From assembly GCA_003229345.1 (NCBI GenBank), contig QIDN01000202.1:1-7126 (forward strand): 7,126 bases of DNA, given 5' to 3'. Position numbers and translations under genes: made by a program. The stretch is from Nitrospirota bacterium (GTDB lineage Bacteria; Nitrospinota; Nitrospinia; Nitrospinales; Nitrospinaceae). The notes beneath the pieces are model-generated. The model worked only from the letters and a program-made list of their open reading frames with translations. It was not told the DNA's origin and did not search any database. The number at the start of each line of letters is the position of its first letter. Positions within the stretch are counted from its first letter, which is position 1. Positions 6,760 to 7,126 of the stretch are shown one piece after another.

Positions 6760-6768
6760 TGATATAAT
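6760..6768 (+). promoter_or_regulatory. Extended -10 promoter for the transglutaminase-like gene
   Basis: TGATATAAT is a full extended -10 (TGnTATAAT) with the consensus hexamer at 6763-6768. No good -35 is seen at 17 bases, which is common for extended -10 promoters. It overlaps an in-frame ATG at 6767, so a transcript starting near 6775 would lack that codon. This supports ATG 6815 as the translation start, with a leader of about 40 bases. Confidence 0.5.
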
Positions 6769-6814
6769 GACTTCAATCCATGAAGCATTAACCCGTATAA
6801 CTATTGAGTTTTCA

Positions 6815-7093
6815 ATGAATTTTCGAGCGCACCACACTGCCAAATTTATCGGGGCCCTGGCCCTCTGTCTGGCTTTGACCGGAACAGTCCCCTCCCAAGC
6901 CGCAACCGCCCAGGTCACGGTAAGCGAAGAACTGGTGGCCATCCTGGCCCTGCCGGAAGACAAGATCGATCTGACCGAAACGCTCCTTTTGATCTCGCGC
7001 CATTGGGATCCCCGGCTAGACACCACCCCTCTCAAGAAAACGCTGGACCGGTTGACCGAGTCGGCCCGCAATCAACTCAAGGGCAATCCCTAG
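6815..7093 (+). CDS. Secreted transglutaminase-like/SirB1-type protein, N-terminal part, stopped by in-frame TAG
   Basis: ATG 6815 has a weak TGAG six bases upstream, and the earlier ATG at 6767 overlaps the -10 box. The first ~30 residues are a signal peptide: Arg4, His6-His7, Lys10, hydrophobic FIGALALCLALTGTV, then SQA/ATA cleavage options, so export to the periplasm is inferred. The rest, LALPEDKIDLTETLLLISRH followed by WDPRLDT and a Leu-Asp-x-Leu helix, resembles the N-terminal helices of SirB1/transglutaminase-like proteins (resemblance recalled, not computed). Those proteins continue with a short linker and a helix leading to the catalytic Cys-His-Asp domain. Here the frame stops at TAG 7091-7093 after 92 residues. 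The same frame then reads PAQTVEILRKV to the window edge, which fits the next helix of the family. The gene is therefore probably disrupted by a nonsense change or a sequence error, possibly readthrough. If the stop is genuine and old, this is a pseudogene fragment. The family assignment is moderate, as no catalytic residue is in view. Confidence 0.6.
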   Translation: MNFRAHHTAKFIGALALCLALTGTVPSQAATAQVTVSEELVAILALPEDKIDLTETLLLISRHWDPRLDTTPLKKTLDRLTESARNQLKGNP

Positions 7094-7126
7094 CCAGCGC
7101 AAACTGTAGAAATTTTGCGCAAGGTC

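Noticed and set aside
6721..6762. 13-codon frame overlapping the BatA-type stop by ATGA
   Set aside because: The overlap looks like coupling, but the frame is too short, ends just before the -10 box and has no recognisable content.
1..7126. CRISPR array, tRNA/rRNA genes, insertion sequence or integrase
   Set aside because: No regularly spaced DNA repeats, no cloverleaf or rRNA-like sequence, and no transposase or recombinase motifs were seen on either strand.

Overview
The window reads as ordinary bacterial chromosome: dense genes, Shine-Dalgarno sites, four-base stop/start overlaps and signal peptides. The flanking genes are fairly GC-rich (hand-counted sample lines about 60%). The set of a fused MFS/spermidine-synthase-like protein, a DUF58 plus BatA-type VWA pair and a secreted transglutaminase-like protein suggests an environmental Gram-negative such as Nitrospinota or a deltaproteobacterial-type lineage. 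That placement is a weak inference, as no phylogenetic marker is present.

Layout. (1) Bases 1-2309, plus strand: a large polytopic membrane protein with a C-terminal spermidine-synthase-like Rossmann domain, cut at its 5' end by the window edge. It is followed by a probable rho-independent terminator. (2) Bases 2351-3360, minus strand: a two-gene operon. The first gene is a 190-aa cytoplasmic leucine-rich-repeat protein with five exact 27-residue repeats plus one shorter one. Thirty-two bases later comes a 134-aa exported or membrane-anchored small protein of unknown family. This block is lower in GC, especially the small gene, and looks accessory. (3) Bases 3361-3656: an AT-rich divergent intergenic region with a plus-strand TATAAT, a possible 25-codon leader ORF and two inverted repeats ending next to the ribosome binding site of the next gene. 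(4) Bases 3657-6724, plus strand: a DUF58 protein and a 717-aa BatA-type protein, joined by an ATGA overlap. These resemble the two downstream parts of MoxR-DUF58-VWA (Bat-like) loci, but no MoxR ATPase is next to them. (5) Bases 6760-7126: an extended -10 promoter and the start of a secreted protein resembling the N-terminus of transglutaminase-like/SirB1-type proteins. Its frame is stopped by TAG at 7091-7093 and continues open to the window edge with sequence that still looks like the family.

How they work together: DUF58 and the BatA-type protein very probably act as one envelope-associated complex, each carrying an intact DxSxS metal-binding motif. The LRR protein and the small exported protein are probably co-expressed, but their role cannot be read from the sequence. 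The most interesting points are the LRR/small-membrane-protein operon, the in-frame TAG in the last gene, and the structured leader of the DUF58 operon.
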